From CBDCNH01 sp965219015 (lineage in GTDB: Bacteria; Pseudomonadota; Alphaproteobacteria; Rhodobacterales; Rhodobacteraceae): DNA of 64,000 bases. The translations under genes were made by a program, and so were the position numbers. Position 1 is the stretch's first letter. Every line of letters begins with the position of its first letter. This document shows positions 24,347-34,989 of this stretch, piece after piece. The stretch lies in the NCBI GenBank assembly GCA_965219015.1, contig CBDCNH010000013.1:682001-746000 (forward strand). The letters are read 5' to 3'. A model generated the notes under the pieces. It searched no databases. It worked only from the letters and a program-made list of their open reading frames with translations, and was not told the DNA's origin.

Positions 24347-24982
24347 TCAGTCGTCGGTTTCTTCGCCCTCGGCCGCATCCTCGTCGTCCTCGCCGCCACC
24401 GGCAGAGCGGAGGCCCGACGGCGCGCTGATGTTCGCGATCACGAAGTTCCGGTCCGTTGTCGGCTGGGCGCCTTCGGGCAGGGTCACGTCGCCGATGTGG
24501 ATCACGTCGCCGATGTCGCGGCCGGCGAGATCGACCGTGATGTGGTCGGGAATGTCCGCCGCCGTCACCTCGAGCTCGACCTCGGCCCGCACAACCGTCA
24601 GCACGCCGCCCTTTTTCAGACCGGGCGCTTCTTCATGGTTGGTGAACACGACCTGGATGAAGAGCTTGATCCGGCTCGCACGGCGCAGGCGCATCAGGTC
24701 GAAGTGCGTCGGCAGATCCTTCACCACGTCGCGTTGCACCGAGCGGCAGATCACGCGGACGTCCTCCTGGCCTTCAACCTTAAGGTTGAACAAGGTGGAC
24801 AGGAAGCGGCCGGCGCGGAGCCGGTTGAGGAGCGCGTAGTACTCGATGTTGAGCGGCAGCGGGTCACGCCCGTCGCCGTAGACAATGCCGGGTACGTAGC
24901 CCTTGCGACGGGCTTGACGGGCGGCCCCCTTGCCTGTCCCCGTCCGTACCTCGGCGACGAGATCCGGGATCTCACCAGCCAT
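24347..24982 (-). CDS. rplY: 50S ribosomal protein L25/general stress protein Ctc
   Basis: Long (CTC-type) L25, 211 aa, binds 5S rRNA in the large ribosomal subunit. The N-terminal RNA-binding domain shows GKGAARQARRKGYVPGIVYG; the C-terminal TL5-like domain includes ADIPDHITVDLAG and DVIHIGDVTLPEG. The tail is acidic (GEDDEDAAEGEETDD). ATG 24982 has a GGAGGTTAT Shine-Dalgarno. First gene of the rplY-pth unit. Confidence 0.95.
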   Translation of the reverse strand: MAGEIPDLVAEVRTGTGKGAARQARRKGYVPGIVYGDGRDPLPLNIEYYALLNRLRAGRFLSTLFNLKVEGQEDVRVICRSVQRDVVKDLPTHFDLMRLRRASRIKLFIQVVFTNHEEAPGLKKGGVLTVVRAEVELEVTAADIPDHITVDLAGRDIGDVIHIGDVTLPEGAQPTTDRNFVIANISAPSGLRSAGGGEDDEDAAEGEETDD

Positions 24983-25131
24983 GATAACCTCCAATGATGC
25001 GGCCGCCCTCCAAGGGTGCGCGACCGAAGCCGGTCTCCTAGACAGGTTTCGCGGGCTTGGGAAGGGGGAGCGGACTTGCCGGAGCGAAATGAGGGTGCTA
25101 GCGGCGGGCATTCCCGTGAAAGGCACCCCCG

Positions 25132-26310
25132 ATGGCGCTCGCAGAGCCAGTTCCCGCCAGCGCCACGATCCGACAGGCCCTGCAGGCGTCGAGCGCCACG
25201 CTTGCGTCGTTCGCGGCGATGGGCGTGCTTTGGGGGGCGTTTGCCGCGATGGTGCCCGACACCAAGGCCATGCTCGGCGTCGACGATGCGGCGTTCGGGG
25301 CCGTATTCCTGTGCGTGTCATCGGCGGCGGTCGTGTCGATGCTGCTCGCGCCGCGCATCGGGGCGGCTCTCGGGCGGCACGCGCTGCCGGCGTCAATGGT
25401 GGCGCTCGCCGCGGCCTTCGCGCTGCCGGGACAACTCCCGGTGTTCGTCGCGTTCTGCGTGGCGATGGCCTTCGTGGGAGCGACGTCGGGGCTCGTCGAC
25501 GTGCTTGCGAACGCGCGCGTGAGCACGATCGAGACGGAGCGCGGGCTGCATCTGATGAACCTCAACCACGCCGTCTTCTCGCTGGTCTATGCCGCGAGCG
25601 CGACGCTGACCGGGATCGCGCGGACCTTCGGAGCGACGCCGGGGCTGGTGCTGGGCCTTGCGGCCACGGTGGCGCTCGTCCTCACGTGGTTTGCGCGCGA
25701 GCGGGGCGGGCACATCGACGGCTTGCGGAACGAGCCGGGGACGTCGCAGCGGCTCGGGCTGCTGCCGGTGCTGGGAGGCATCGTGGTGCTGATCGCTTTC
25801 CTGTCGGAGAACTCCGCCGAGGCGTGGTCGGCGCTCCACATCGAGCGCACGCTGGGCGGGCCGACGGGGAGTGGCAGTCTCGGTCCGGCGCTCCTGGGGC
25901 TGACGATGGGGATCGGGCGCCTCTCGGGGCAGGTGCTGGTGGCGCGGCTCGCGGAGGGGCGGCTCCTCGCGGGTGCCGCGCTCGTCGCGGCGGCGGGCGC
26001 TGCCACGGCGGCAGCCGCTCCGACGATCCCGGTGGCCTACGCGGGGTTCGTCGTTCTGGGCTTCGGCGTTTCGGTCATCGCGCCTACTGCGTTCGCGTTG
26101 ATCGGCCGGCTGACCCTGCCGGGCAGACGCGCCCGGGTGATCGCAAGGGCGGCGGTGCTGGGCTACCTTGGTTTTTTCATCGGACCGGTCTTTCTCGGCA
26201 CGCTGTCGCAGCTCTTCAGCTTGCGGATCTCGTTCGGCGCCGTGGCGCTGATCTTGCTCGTGGTCCTGCTGGTGGTGCCGATGATCCTGCGCCGGTCGGC
26301 GGAAGGTTAG
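25132..26310 (+). CDS. MFS transporter
   Basis: Major facilitator superfamily permease (392 aa, about twelve helices). The usual motif-A position between helices 2 and 3 reads RIGAALGRHALP, degenerate. The general plan resembles YbjJ/FucP-like sugar or drug transporters; the substrate cannot be deduced. Start ATG 25132. It stands alone, divergent from rplY and convergent with lldD across a repeat-rich 64-base gap. Confidence 0.85.
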   Translation: MALAEPVPASATIRQALQASSATLASFAAMGVLWGAFAAMVPDTKAMLGVDDAAFGAVFLCVSSAAVVSMLLAPRIGAALGRHALPASMVALAAAFALPGQLPVFVAFCVAMAFVGATSGLVDVLANARVSTIETERGLHLMNLNHAVFSLVYAASATLTGIARTFGATPGLVLGLAATVALVLTWFARERGGHIDGLRNEPGTSQRLGLLPVLGGIVVLIAFLSENSAEAWSALHIERTLGGPTGSGSLGPALLGLTMGIGRLSGQVLVARLAEGRLLAGAALVAAAGAATAAAAPTIPVAYAGFVVLGFGVSVIAPTAFALIGRLTLPGRRARVIARAAVLGYLGFFIGPVFLGTLSQLFSLRISFGAVALILLVVLLVVPMILRRSAEG

Positions 26311-26319
26311 GTGGCCGCC

Positions 26320-26338
26320 TAGCTTTGGCGCAAAGCTA
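26320..26338. terminator. hairpin between convergent MFS and lldD genes
   Basis: TAGCTTT and AAAGCTA make a perfect 7-bp stem around GGCGC. It sits ten bases after the MFS stop, between two convergent genes, so it could serve either strand. No long T tract follows on either strand, which lowers confidence. Confidence 0.4.
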
Positions 26339-26376
26339 GGTTAACGCCTTGCATGCGATAGCTAGGTTAACGCCTT
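26334..26376. repeat. 17-bp direct repeat, two copies
   Basis: AGCTAGGTTAACGCCTT occurs at 26334-26350 and again exactly at 26360-26376, separated by nine bases. The second copy reaches the stop codon of lldD, and the first overlaps the 3' arm of the hairpin. GTTAAC at its centre is itself a palindrome. Its origin is unknown; local duplication or a mobile-element footprint are possible. Confidence 0.7.
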
Positions 26377-27538
26377 ACACGTAATCGCCCTCGAAGTCCC
26401 TTGGGATCATCAGGTTGTCGCGACGGAGGTCGCGGACGTCGCGTTCTCCGCAGAGCGCCATCGTGATGTCGAGCTCGCGGTGGATGACTTCGAGCGCGCG
26501 TGTCACGCCGGCCTCGCCAAGCGCGCCGAGGCCATAGATGAACGACCGTCCGATGTAGGTGCCGTGCGCGCCAAGGGCGAGCGCCTTCAACACGTCCTGG
26601 CCCGAACGGATCCCGCCGTCCATATGGACCTCGACCCGGTCGCCGACGGCGCGGACGATGCGCGGCAACATGCGGATGGAGGAAAGTGCGCCGTCGAGCT
26701 GGCGGCCGCCGTGGTTCGAGACAATGATCGCGTCGGCGCCGAAGTCCGCGGCCTTTTTCGCGTCGTCCTCGTCGAGGATGCCCTTGAGGATCAGCTTGCC
26801 GCCCCAAAGGTCACGGATCCGCGCAATCTTGGTCCAGTCGAGTTTGGGGTCGAATTGCCGGTTCGTCCATTCCATCAGCGAGCGCGGATCGCCGACGCCC
26901 TTGGCGTGGCCGACGATGTTGCCGAAGAAGCGCCGCTTCGTCCCCAGCATCTCGAGCCCCCACCGCCACTTGGTCGCGAGGTTGACGAGCGTCGCCGGGG
27001 TCAGGCGTGGCGGGGCGGAAAGGCCGTTCTTGAGATCCTTGTGGCGCTGGCCAAGGATTTGCAGATCGAGCGTCAGCACCAGCGCCGAGCACTTCGCCGC
27101 CCGTGCCCGCTCGATCATCGCCGCGACGAACTCCTCGTCGCGCATGACGTAAAGCTGGTACCAGAACGGTCGCTTCGTCGCCGCGGCCACGTCCTCGATC
27201 GAGCAGATCGACATGGTGGACAAGGTGAACGGCACACCGAACCGCTCGGCGGCGCGGGCGGCCTTGATCTCGCCGTCGGCGGCCTGCATTCCGGTCATGC
27301 CGACCGGCGCCAGCGCCACGGGCATCGCCACCGGCTCGCCGATCATCTCCGATGCGGTCGAGCGTCCCTCCATGTCCACCGCGACCTTCTGGCGCAGCCG
27401 CAGCGCCGCGAAATCCGTCGAGTTCTCGCGAAACGTCTGTTCGGTCCAGCTCCCGGACTCGGCGTAGTCGAAGAACATCCTCGGAGCGCGCCGCCGGTGC
27501 ATCCGCTTCAGATCATCGATGGACGTGATGACGGGCAT
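26375..27538 (-). CDS. lldD: FMN-dependent L-lactate dehydrogenase
   Basis: FMN-dependent alpha-hydroxy-acid dehydrogenase (387 aa), most like LldD, oxidising L-lactate to pyruvate at the membrane. The catalytic His/Arg motif is SNHGGRQLDGA; other conserved parts are ALAPVGMTGMQ, TLSTMSICSIEDV, WYQLYVMRD and VHMDGGIRSGQDVLKALALGA. The start at 27538 matches the family N-terminus (MPVITSIDDLKRMHRRRAP). It follows trpA on the same strand. Confidence 0.9.
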   Translation of the reverse strand: MPVITSIDDLKRMHRRRAPRMFFDYAESGSWTEQTFRENSTDFAALRLRQKVAVDMEGRSTASEMIGEPVAMPVALAPVGMTGMQAADGEIKAARAAERFGVPFTLSTMSICSIEDVAAATKRPFWYQLYVMRDEEFVAAMIERARAAKCSALVLTLDLQILGQRHKDLKNGLSAPPRLTPATLVNLATKWRWGLEMLGTKRRFFGNIVGHAKGVGDPRSLMEWTNRQFDPKLDWTKIARIRDLWGGKLILKGILDEDDAKKAADFGADAIIVSNHGGRQLDGALSSIRMLPRIVRAVGDRVEVHMDGGIRSGQDVLKALALGAHGTYIGRSFIYGLGALGEAGVTRALEVIHRELDITMALCGERDVRDLRRDNLMIPRDFEGDYV

Positions 27539-27608
27539 CCGAAGCTCCTGAAGGTCCGGGTCCGTCCTAGCAAGCGCCGTCTTGGCAGACAACCTTGCGA
27601 GGTCCGGG

Positions 27609-28409
27609 TCAGTCCTGGTGCGCGCCTCCGGCAAGAGCAGCGACGCGGGCGAGGACGGCCTCGGGCGCGGCGCCGTCGCCGATGACCTTGACGATGGCGG
27701 AGCCCACCACGCAGCCGTCGGCGACGCCTGCGATGGCGGCGGCGTCCTCGGGTGTGGCGATGCCGAAGCCGACGACGACGGGGAGGCCGGTCGCGGCCTT
27801 GATGCGCGCGACCTCGGGGCCGACCGTGGCGGGTTCGGGCCGCGCCGCGCCGGTGATGCCGGTGATCGAGACGTAGTAGACGAAGCCCGAGGTGTTCGCG
27901 AGCACGGCGGGAAGCCGGGCCGCGTCGGTCGTTGGCGTCGCGAGGCGGATGAAGTCGAGCCCGGCGGCGCGCGCGGGAAGGCAGAGCTCGGCGTCCTCCT
28001 CGGGCGGCAGGTCGACGACGATGAGCCCGTCGATGCCAGCCTCCACGGCCTCGGCGAGGAACGTCGGCACGCCGCGGCTCAGGATCGGGTTGTAGTAGCC
28101 CATCAGGATGATCGGCGTCGTGGCATCTTCCGCTCTGAACGCGCGCACCATGTCGAGCGTGCGCGCGAGCGTCTGGCCGCCCGCGAGGGCGCGTTGGCCC
28201 GCCGCCTGGATCGTCGGGCCGTCGGCCATCGGGTCGGTGAAGGGGACGCCGAGCTCGATCACGTCGACGCCGGCGGCGGGCAAACCCTTGAGGATCGCGA
28301 GCGAGGTCGCGGCGTCGGGGTCGCCCGCCATGACATAGGCCACGAACGCCTTCCGGCCGTGGGATCGGAGCGCAGCGAAGGTGGCGTCGAGGCGGCGGGG
28401 TACGGGCAT
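27609..28409 (-). CDS. trpA: tryptophan synthase alpha chain
   Basis: TrpA (266 aa), cleaves indole-3-glycerol phosphate to indole, which is channelled to TrpB. Catalytic Glu and Asp are in VIELGVPFTDPMADGP; the phosphate-binding end reads VVVGFGIATPEDAA and GCVVGSAIV. ATG 28409 (MPVPRRLDATF) is the usual start; an in-frame GTG seven codons upstream is less likely. trpB is not in the window; the divergent neighbour is a peptidase. Confidence 0.95.
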   Translation of the reverse strand: MPVPRRLDATFAALRSHGRKAFVAYVMAGDPDAATSLAILKGLPAAGVDVIELGVPFTDPMADGPTIQAAGQRALAGGQTLARTLDMVRAFRAEDATTPIILMGYYNPILSRGVPTFLAEAVEAGIDGLIVVDLPPEEDAELCLPARAAGLDFIRLATPTTDAARLPAVLANTSGFVYYVSITGITGAARPEPATVGPEVARIKAATGLPVVVGFGIATPEDAAAIAGVADGCVVGSAIVKVIGDGAAPEAVLARVAALAGGAHQD

Positions 28410-28473
28410 GAAGGCGATGTGCCCGGCCACGCGGGCGATTGCAATGGCCGCTCACGATGCTCAGGGTGGTCGC

Positions 28474-30051
28474 ATGGACGACATGGCGGAGTTCGTGCGG
28501 GCTTGGGCGCTGCGGCTGACGGACCGGCGGAGCGTGACCGGGACCGAAGGCGAGGCTGCGTTCGGGCCGTGGCTTGCCGAGGCGCTCGGTGCGGCGTTCC
28601 CGACCGCGGAGGTCTGGACGCTGGCGGCCGGTCCCGGCGATCCGCGGCTTTGCGTGGCGCTGCTGGTGCGAGGCGACGGCCCGCGGACGGTGCTTCTGAC
28701 CGGGCATTACGACACCGTGACGGTGAGCGATTTCGGGCCGCTCGAGGCCCATGCGACCGATCCGTCGAGCCTTCTGACGGCGCTCCGGGCGCAGCTCGAG
28801 GGCGCTGCGGCGACGGCGGCGGAGCTGCGCGCGCGAGCCGACTTCGCGGCGGGCGGATGGTTGCCGGGGCGGGGGCTTCTCGACATGAAGGCGGGCCTCG
28901 CGGCCGGGCTCGCCGTCATGAAGGCCTTCGCGGACGTGCCGGAGCGGGCGGGGAACCTCCTCTTCATGGCGGTGCCGGACGAGGAGAACGCCTCCGCCGG
29001 TGCGCGGGCGGCGGCAGCGGCTCTGGGCGGCATCGCCGGCGCGCGAGGGCTCGAGCTCGTGGCGGGCGTCAACCTCGACGCCATCGCCGACGACGGCGAC
29101 GGCAGCGACGGGCGGGCGATCGCGCTGGGCTCCATCGGCAAGGTGCTGCCCTTCGCGCTCGTCGCGGGCATCGCGACGCACAGCGGATTTCCCTTTGCCG
29201 GCATCCCGGCGGGGCCGCTCGTGGGCGCGCTCGTCGCGCGGATGGAATGGGCGCGCGAGCTCGCCGATGGAGGGGACGGCGTGCCGCCGAGCCTGCTGAG
29301 CCTGCGCGATGGGAAGGCGGGCTACGACGTGACGACGCCCGCCACCGCCTTCGCGACGTGGAACGTGCTCCTGCGCCAGCGGACGCCGGAGGACGTGCTC
29401 GGCATCTTCGAGGCGCTCGCGGCGGACGCGGCGGCGGCGGCGATGGCGGAGCTGGCCCGGCGCGCGCCGGTGCCGCTCGCAGCCTCCGAGGTACGCGTGC
29501 TGCGCTACGCGGACGTCGCGGCGAGGGCCGAGGCGCGCGCGCCGGGTGCGCTCGCGCGGGTCGACCTGCCAGCGGGCGCGACGCTGCCCGAGCAGAGCAG
29601 GCGCCTCGCGACCGAGGCGCTGGGGCTCGCGGGCGAGACGGGCCCGGTCATCGTCGTCGGGTTTGGCGGCATCCCCTACCTCGCCACCGCGCTCTCGGAC
29701 GCGCCGGAGGCGCAGCGGCTCGGGCGGGCCTGCGCGGCGGCGGCGGCGCATGCGCCGGGCGTCCGCCTCGCCGAAGTGTTCGCGGGCATCTCCGACATGA
29801 GCTTCTTCGGCGAGGGCGATCCGGCGACGCTGGACGTGGTGGCGGCCAACACGCCGGTCTGGGAGCGCGGCATCGCCTGGCCCGCGACGGGCGCCATCGC
29901 GGGCCTGCCCATCGTCAACGCCGGCCCCTGGGGCCGCGATTACCACACGCCGCTCGAACGGCTGCACGAAGGTTATGCGTTCGACGTGCTGCCGGGGCTC
30001 ATCGCGGACATCGTGGCGCGCATGCTCGACGAGGCGCGCGGCGCGGCTTGA
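28474..30051 (+). CDS. M20 family peptidase, RocB-like
   Basis: Zinc-dependent M20 metallopeptidase (525 aa from ATG 28474) resembling RocB-type arginine-utilisation proteins. The metal-site segments are LLTGHYDTVTV, GLLDMKAGLAAGLAV with the catalytic Asp, VPDEENASAG with the Glu pair, and DYHTPLERLHEGY near the C-terminus. It may cleave dipeptides or acylated amino acids. The degraded amino-acid ABC transporter directly downstream would have supplied the substrate. An in-frame ATG at 28444 is an alternative start. Confidence 0.83.
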   Translation: MDDMAEFVRAWALRLTDRRSVTGTEGEAAFGPWLAEALGAAFPTAEVWTLAAGPGDPRLCVALLVRGDGPRTVLLTGHYDTVTVSDFGPLEAHATDPSSLLTALRAQLEGAAATAAELRARADFAAGGWLPGRGLLDMKAGLAAGLAVMKAFADVPERAGNLLFMAVPDEENASAGARAAAAALGGIAGARGLELVAGVNLDAIADDGDGSDGRAIALGSIGKVLPFALVAGIATHSGFPFAGIPAGPLVGALVARMEWARELADGGDGVPPSLLSLRDGKAGYDVTTPATAFATWNVLLRQRTPEDVLGIFEALAADAAAAAMAELARRAPVPLAASEVRVLRYADVAARAEARAPGALARVDLPAGATLPEQSRRLATEALGLAGETGPVIVVGFGGIPYLATALSDAPEAQRLGRACAAAAAHAPGVRLAEVFAGISDMSFFGEGDPATLDVVAANTPVWERGIAWPATGAIAGLPIVNAGPWGRDYHTPLERLHEGYAFDVLPGLIADIVARMLDEARGAA

Positions 30052-30053
30052 CA

Positions 30054-30070
30054 GCGGCGGACTCCGCCGC
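30054..30070 (+). terminator. hairpin after the M20 peptidase
   Basis: GCGGCGG and CCGCCGC form a perfect 7-bp stem with a 3-base loop immediately after the peptidase stop. There is no T tract, so it may be a stabilising 3' structure rather than an intrinsic terminator. Confidence 0.4.
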
Positions 30071-30632
30071 GTCCGTTGACGGGGCCGCAACGCGCCATCT
30101 CGAAAGGATCAAGGTCGATCCGAAGCTGATGGAGTGGGCGGCCGAGATCGAGAGCGTCAAATCCGGGCGGGTGGACGCGATGCACGGCATGTTGGGCTGG
30201 AACGAGCCGCGCTCGAAGGTCATCCGCATCAGACCCGATCTACTACGCGTGCCCGCTGATGACGCAGAAGAAGGGCCGCGGCATCGCCGACATTGCGGCG
30301 CTGAAGGACCTGCGCGTGGCCACGGGGCAGGGCTTCGGCTGGGTGCCGGAGCTGCAGAAGGTCAACCCGGACCTCAAGCTCTACGACACCTCGGACGCGA
30401 TGATCCGCGACCTCGTGGCGGGGCGCATCGACGTGGTGTTCGCCGATCCGCCGCTCATGAAGTATATCACGGCCAGGCAGCCCGAGCTGACCATCGAATC
30501 GCTGCCGGTTTCGACGCCCTGTACGGCTTCTCGGACCGCTACTGGTTCGCGCCGCCGTAGGAGATGCTGCGCGTCGGCATCGATCGGCCGGAGGGCTGGA
30601 CCTACCCCGTCCTCGGCGACTGCCTCGGCTGA
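30071..30632 (+). pseudogene. amino-acid ABC transporter substrate-binding protein, decayed
   Basis: Pieces of an SBP_bac_3 protein lie in three frames. Frame one has KLMEWAAEIESVKSGRVDAMHGM; frame two has SDPIYYACPLMTQKKGRG, IADIAALKDLRVATGQG and VAGRIDVVFADPPLM; frame three has FDALYGFSDRYWFAPP, then an in-frame TAG and EMLRVGIDRPEGW. The N-terminal half with the signal peptide is missing. Deletion plus at least two frameshifts and a nonsense codon make this a clear pseudogene. Confidence 0.82.
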
Positions 30633-30665
30633 CATGGGCGCGCCGCTCCTCCGCATCGAGGGGTC

Positions 30666-30914
30666 GTGTTCCCGCAGTCGCTGCGGGTCACGCTGCCGCC
30701 GCTTGCGAACTACGCCATCGGGCTCATCAAGGACACCGCGGTCGCCTCCGCGGTGGCGGCGCCTGAGATCCTGTTCCGTGCCCGCAACCTCACCAGCGAG
30801 ACGTTCGAGACGCCGCTCATCTACCTCATGGTGGCGCTCCTCTACTTCTGCCTGACATTTCCGATCGCGCGCGCGGTGGACCGGATGGAGCGTCGGCGGC
30901 GGGCATGGGCATGA
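30666..30914 (+). pseudogene. amino-acid ABC permease, C-terminal fragment
   Basis: About 80 residues of the end of a HisM-type permease. The segment begins at the EAA loop remnant (VFPQSLRVTLPPLANYAIG), passes LIKDTAVASAVAAPEILF and ends with a hydrophobic helix (LIYLMVALLYFCLTFPIARAV). The first three or so helices are absent. Its stop overlaps the next permease start, as in intact operons. Confidence 0.82.
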
Positions 30915-31556
30915 CCGGGCCGCTCGGCGACCTCGCGCGGTTCTTCGGCGTCTATGCCGAGAAGGCGCCGGAATGGGCGGGGCCGATGGACCGCGCGACG
31001 GTGGTGACGCTCGAGATCACCGCGCTCGCCTTCGCGCTCGGGCTCGGCGTCGTCGTGGCGCTCGGGCGGCTCAGCAAGGTCGCGGCGATCCGGCGCTCGC
31101 GGTGCTGTTCCTCGTCTGCTACGGGCTCGTGCCACTCGGGATCGTGCTCGACGCGCTGCCGGCCGCGATCGTCGGGCTCGGGCTCAGCGCGGCGGGCTAC
31201 ATCGCGGAGATCCTGCGCGCCGGCATCGAGGCCGCGCACCGCGGGCAGCGCGAGGCGGGGCTGGCGGTCGGGATGGGGCCCTGGCAGGTCTACCGCTTCG
31301 TGCTCCTGCCGCAGGCGGCGCGGATCGCGCTGCCGCCGCTCGTGGGCGCGCTGATCTCGGTCCTGAAGGACAGCTCGCTCGCCTCGCTGATCTCGTCGCC
31401 CGACATCATGCTGCGGCCAAGGACATCAGCTCGTCGGACTTCCTGCCGCTGCACATCCTGCTCGCGGCGGGCGCGATCTATTTCCTGCTGGCGCTGCCGC
31501 TGTCGGGGCTCGCGGCGGGCCTCGAGCGGCGGATGAGCCGGGGCGTCCGGCGCTGA
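30905..31556 (+). pseudogene. amino-acid ABC permease, frameshifted and internally deleted
   Basis: Second permease of the decayed transporter. The start (ATG 30905, MGMTGPLGDLARFFGVYAEK) and first helix are intact to about 31092. The segment that should hold the conserved FRGTP stretch is missing, and the frame shifts into LFLVCYGLVPLGIVLDALP, EAGLAVGMGPWQVYRFVLLP and LISVLKDSSLASLIS. Near 31412 it shifts again to DFLPLHILLAAGAIYFLLALP. An ATPase gene of this system is not seen. Confidence 0.82.
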
Positions 31557-31615
31557 CACTTGCGGGCCGGGCGCGGGGTGCCTAGAACCTTCGCTCGGTT
31601 GCGGGAGAGGCGGGC

Positions 31616-32713
31616 ATGGGGTTTCGGATGGGCATCGTGGGGATGCCGAACGTGGGCAAGTCCACGCTCTTCAACGCGCTGACGCGGACGGCGGCGGCGC
31701 AGGCGGCGAACTTCCCGTTCTGCACCATCGAGCCCAACGTCGGTGAGGTCGCAGTGCCGGACGGACGGCTCGACGCTCTGGCGGCGATCGCGCGATCGCG
31801 GCAGATCATCCCCACTCGGATGACGTTCGTGGACATCGCGGGGCTGGTACGGGGCGCGTCGAAGGGCGAGGGGCTCGGCAACCAGTTTCTCGCCAACATC
31901 CGCGAGTGCGATGCCGTGGCGCATGTGCTGCGCTGCTTCGAGGACGACGACATCACCCACGTCGAGGGCCGCGTCGATCCGTTGGCGGACGCCGACACGA
32001 TCGAGACCGAGCTGATGCTCGCGGACCTCGAAAGCATCGAGAAGCGGCTGGCGAACCTAGCGCGAAAGTTGCGCGGCAACGACAAGGAGGCCGAGGCGCA
32101 GGACCGGCTCCTGCGCGCGGCGCTGGCCGCACTCGAGGCGGGGAGGCCGGCGCGGACGGTGGCGGTGGCGCCGGACGACGCGCGGGCCTGGGGGCTGCTC
32201 CAGCTCCTGACCGCGAAGCCGGTGCTCTATGTCTGCAACGTGGAGGAAGCATCGGCGGCGACCGGAAATGCGCTGTCGGACCGCGTGTCCGAGCGGGCGG
32301 CTGCGGAGGGAGCCGCGGCGGTGGTGATCTCGGCGAAGATCGAGGAAGAGATCGCGCAGCTCGACCCCGGCGAGGCAGAGGAGTTCCTCGTGTCGCTCGG
32401 GCTCGAGGAGGCGGGGCTGTCGCGGCTCATCCGGGCGGGCTACGCGCTTCTCGGGCTGCAGACCTACTTCACCGTCGGGCCGAAGGAGGCGCGCGCCTGG
32501 ACGATCCCGAAGGGGACGCTGGCGCCGCAGGCGGCCGGCGTGATCCACGGCGATTTCGAGCGCGGCTTCATCCGCTCGGAGACCATCGCCTACGACGACT
32601 ACGTGTCACTGCGCGGCGAGGCGGGCGCGCGCGAGGCGGGACGGATGCGCGTCGAGGGCAAGGGCTACGAGGTGCGCGACGGCGACGTGCTGCACTTCCT
32701 GTTCAGCGCATGA
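31616..32713 (+). CDS. ychF: redox-regulated ATPase YchF
   Basis: Obg-family P-loop protein (365 aa) that binds ATP rather than GTP and associates with ribosomes and stress control. The P-loop is GMPNVGKST (residues 9-17); the usual NKxD base-recognition motif is replaced by NVEE, which gives the ATP preference. The TGS domain at the C-terminus includes TYFTVGPKEARAWTI and AAGVIHGDFERGFI. Start ATG 31616. It overlaps the convergent Hint-domain gene by eleven bases. Confidence 0.96.
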   Translation: MGFRMGIVGMPNVGKSTLFNALTRTAAAQAANFPFCTIEPNVGEVAVPDGRLDALAAIARSRQIIPTRMTFVDIAGLVRGASKGEGLGNQFLANIRECDAVAHVLRCFEDDDITHVEGRVDPLADADTIETELMLADLESIEKRLANLARKLRGNDKEAEAQDRLLRAALAALEAGRPARTVAVAPDDARAWGLLQLLTAKPVLYVCNVEEASAATGNALSDRVSERAAAEGAAAVVISAKIEEEIAQLDPGEAEEFLVSLGLEEAGLSRLIRAGYALLGLQTYFTVGPKEARAWTIPKGTLAPQAAGVIHGDFERGFIRSETIAYDDYVSLRGEAGAREAGRMRVEGKGYEVRDGDVLHFLFSA

Positions 32714-33702
32714 CGGCGCGGGAGGCCTGGCGGTCGAGCGCCGCGGCCTCGTGGGCTTTCAGGATCGGGCGCGCGGAGACCGGCAGCGTGCCTGCCTCGA
32801 GATCGGGAAAGAGCGCGTAGATCTCGGCGATCTGCGCCGCGTCGAGTTCGTCGCGGATCGTCGCGCCGATCGAGGAGGCTCTCGGTCGCGAGACCGTTCG
32901 CCTCGATGATCTCGTGGGTGGCAAACATGAGGTGATGGTAGGTCACGCCATCCGGCGACGGATCGACCATGACGCTATCGCCGACGAGGTGCTTGGCCGG
33001 CGCCAGCGCTTCGGCGACGCCCTGCGTGAGGTCTACCTCCCAGCCCTCGACGAGCACCCGGTGTTGCGGCGAGAGCAAAAGGTCAGCGTCGGGTCGCGAC
33101 GGGCCGAACGCATCCGCGGCGATGCGGATCGGGCGCAGCTCCGGCCGGGCCATCAGCGCGCGACCGTCGAGGATGGCGCGGCCGGTCCAGCATACGGGTT
33201 GCGGGCCGTGGTCGCGCGTCAGCACGAGGTCGCCCGCCTCCAGCGTCTCGACCGCGCGTCGCCCGCCCGGCGTCGAGATCATCGTGCCGGCGACGAAGCA
33301 TGGGATGTCGGCATACTTGATCGGCGTGTAGGCCTGGTAGCTCTGCAGGTTGATCGTGCTGCCGAGCTTGAAGCCCGCGATGTCCGAGCCGGTGTCGTTC
33401 ATCACGAAGCTGCGCTGGGTGCCGTCGATGGTCATCTGGAAGGTCTTGACCGTCTCGTTGGCGAAGGGGCCGGTCCCGTTGCGGAAGCGGATCGTATCAT
33501 CGAACACGAAGCGGTAGGTGGACGGGTTGCCGAGCGACGTGGTGATGACCTGCGGCGTGCCGGAGTCCGAAGCGGCGGTCGCGTTCAGGAGGTTGTCGTC
33601 GTCCTTGACGGTCATCGACGCGACGCGGAGCACCTTGGTGTCGGTGCCGTCGGAGATGAACTTGCCGCTCACTTCGTAGATCGCAAAGGTTCTTTCGGGC
33701 AT
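32703..33702 (-). CDS. Hint-domain (hedgehog/intein-like) protein, frameshifted near C-terminus
   Basis: Typical Rhodobacterales Hint protein: an N-terminal beta-rich region (about 1-130) and an autoprocessing-like Hint domain starting at CFVAGTMISTPGGRRAVETL, with TRDHGPQPVCW and LLLSPQHRVLVEGW. The frame from ATG 33702 continues out of register after EIIEANGLATES. Its natural tail (SIGATIRDELDAAQIAEIYA, then LFPDLEAG, ending QASRAVMR) is in another frame that ends at 32703. Removing one base near 32871-32880 restores a protein of about 332 aa. Function unknown; the Hint nucleophile Cys is intact. Confidence 0.75.
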
Positions 33703-33742
33703 CGGTCTCTCCTCGGCCTCGCGCGAAGATCGCGGCCGCGCG

Positions 33743-34989
<1,247 letters not shown>

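Noticed and set aside
27582..30560. Very long plus-strand frame across trpA and the peptidase gene
   Set aside because: Antisense to trpA and out of frame with the peptidase; only its last part coincides with transporter pseudogene pieces, which were annotated separately.
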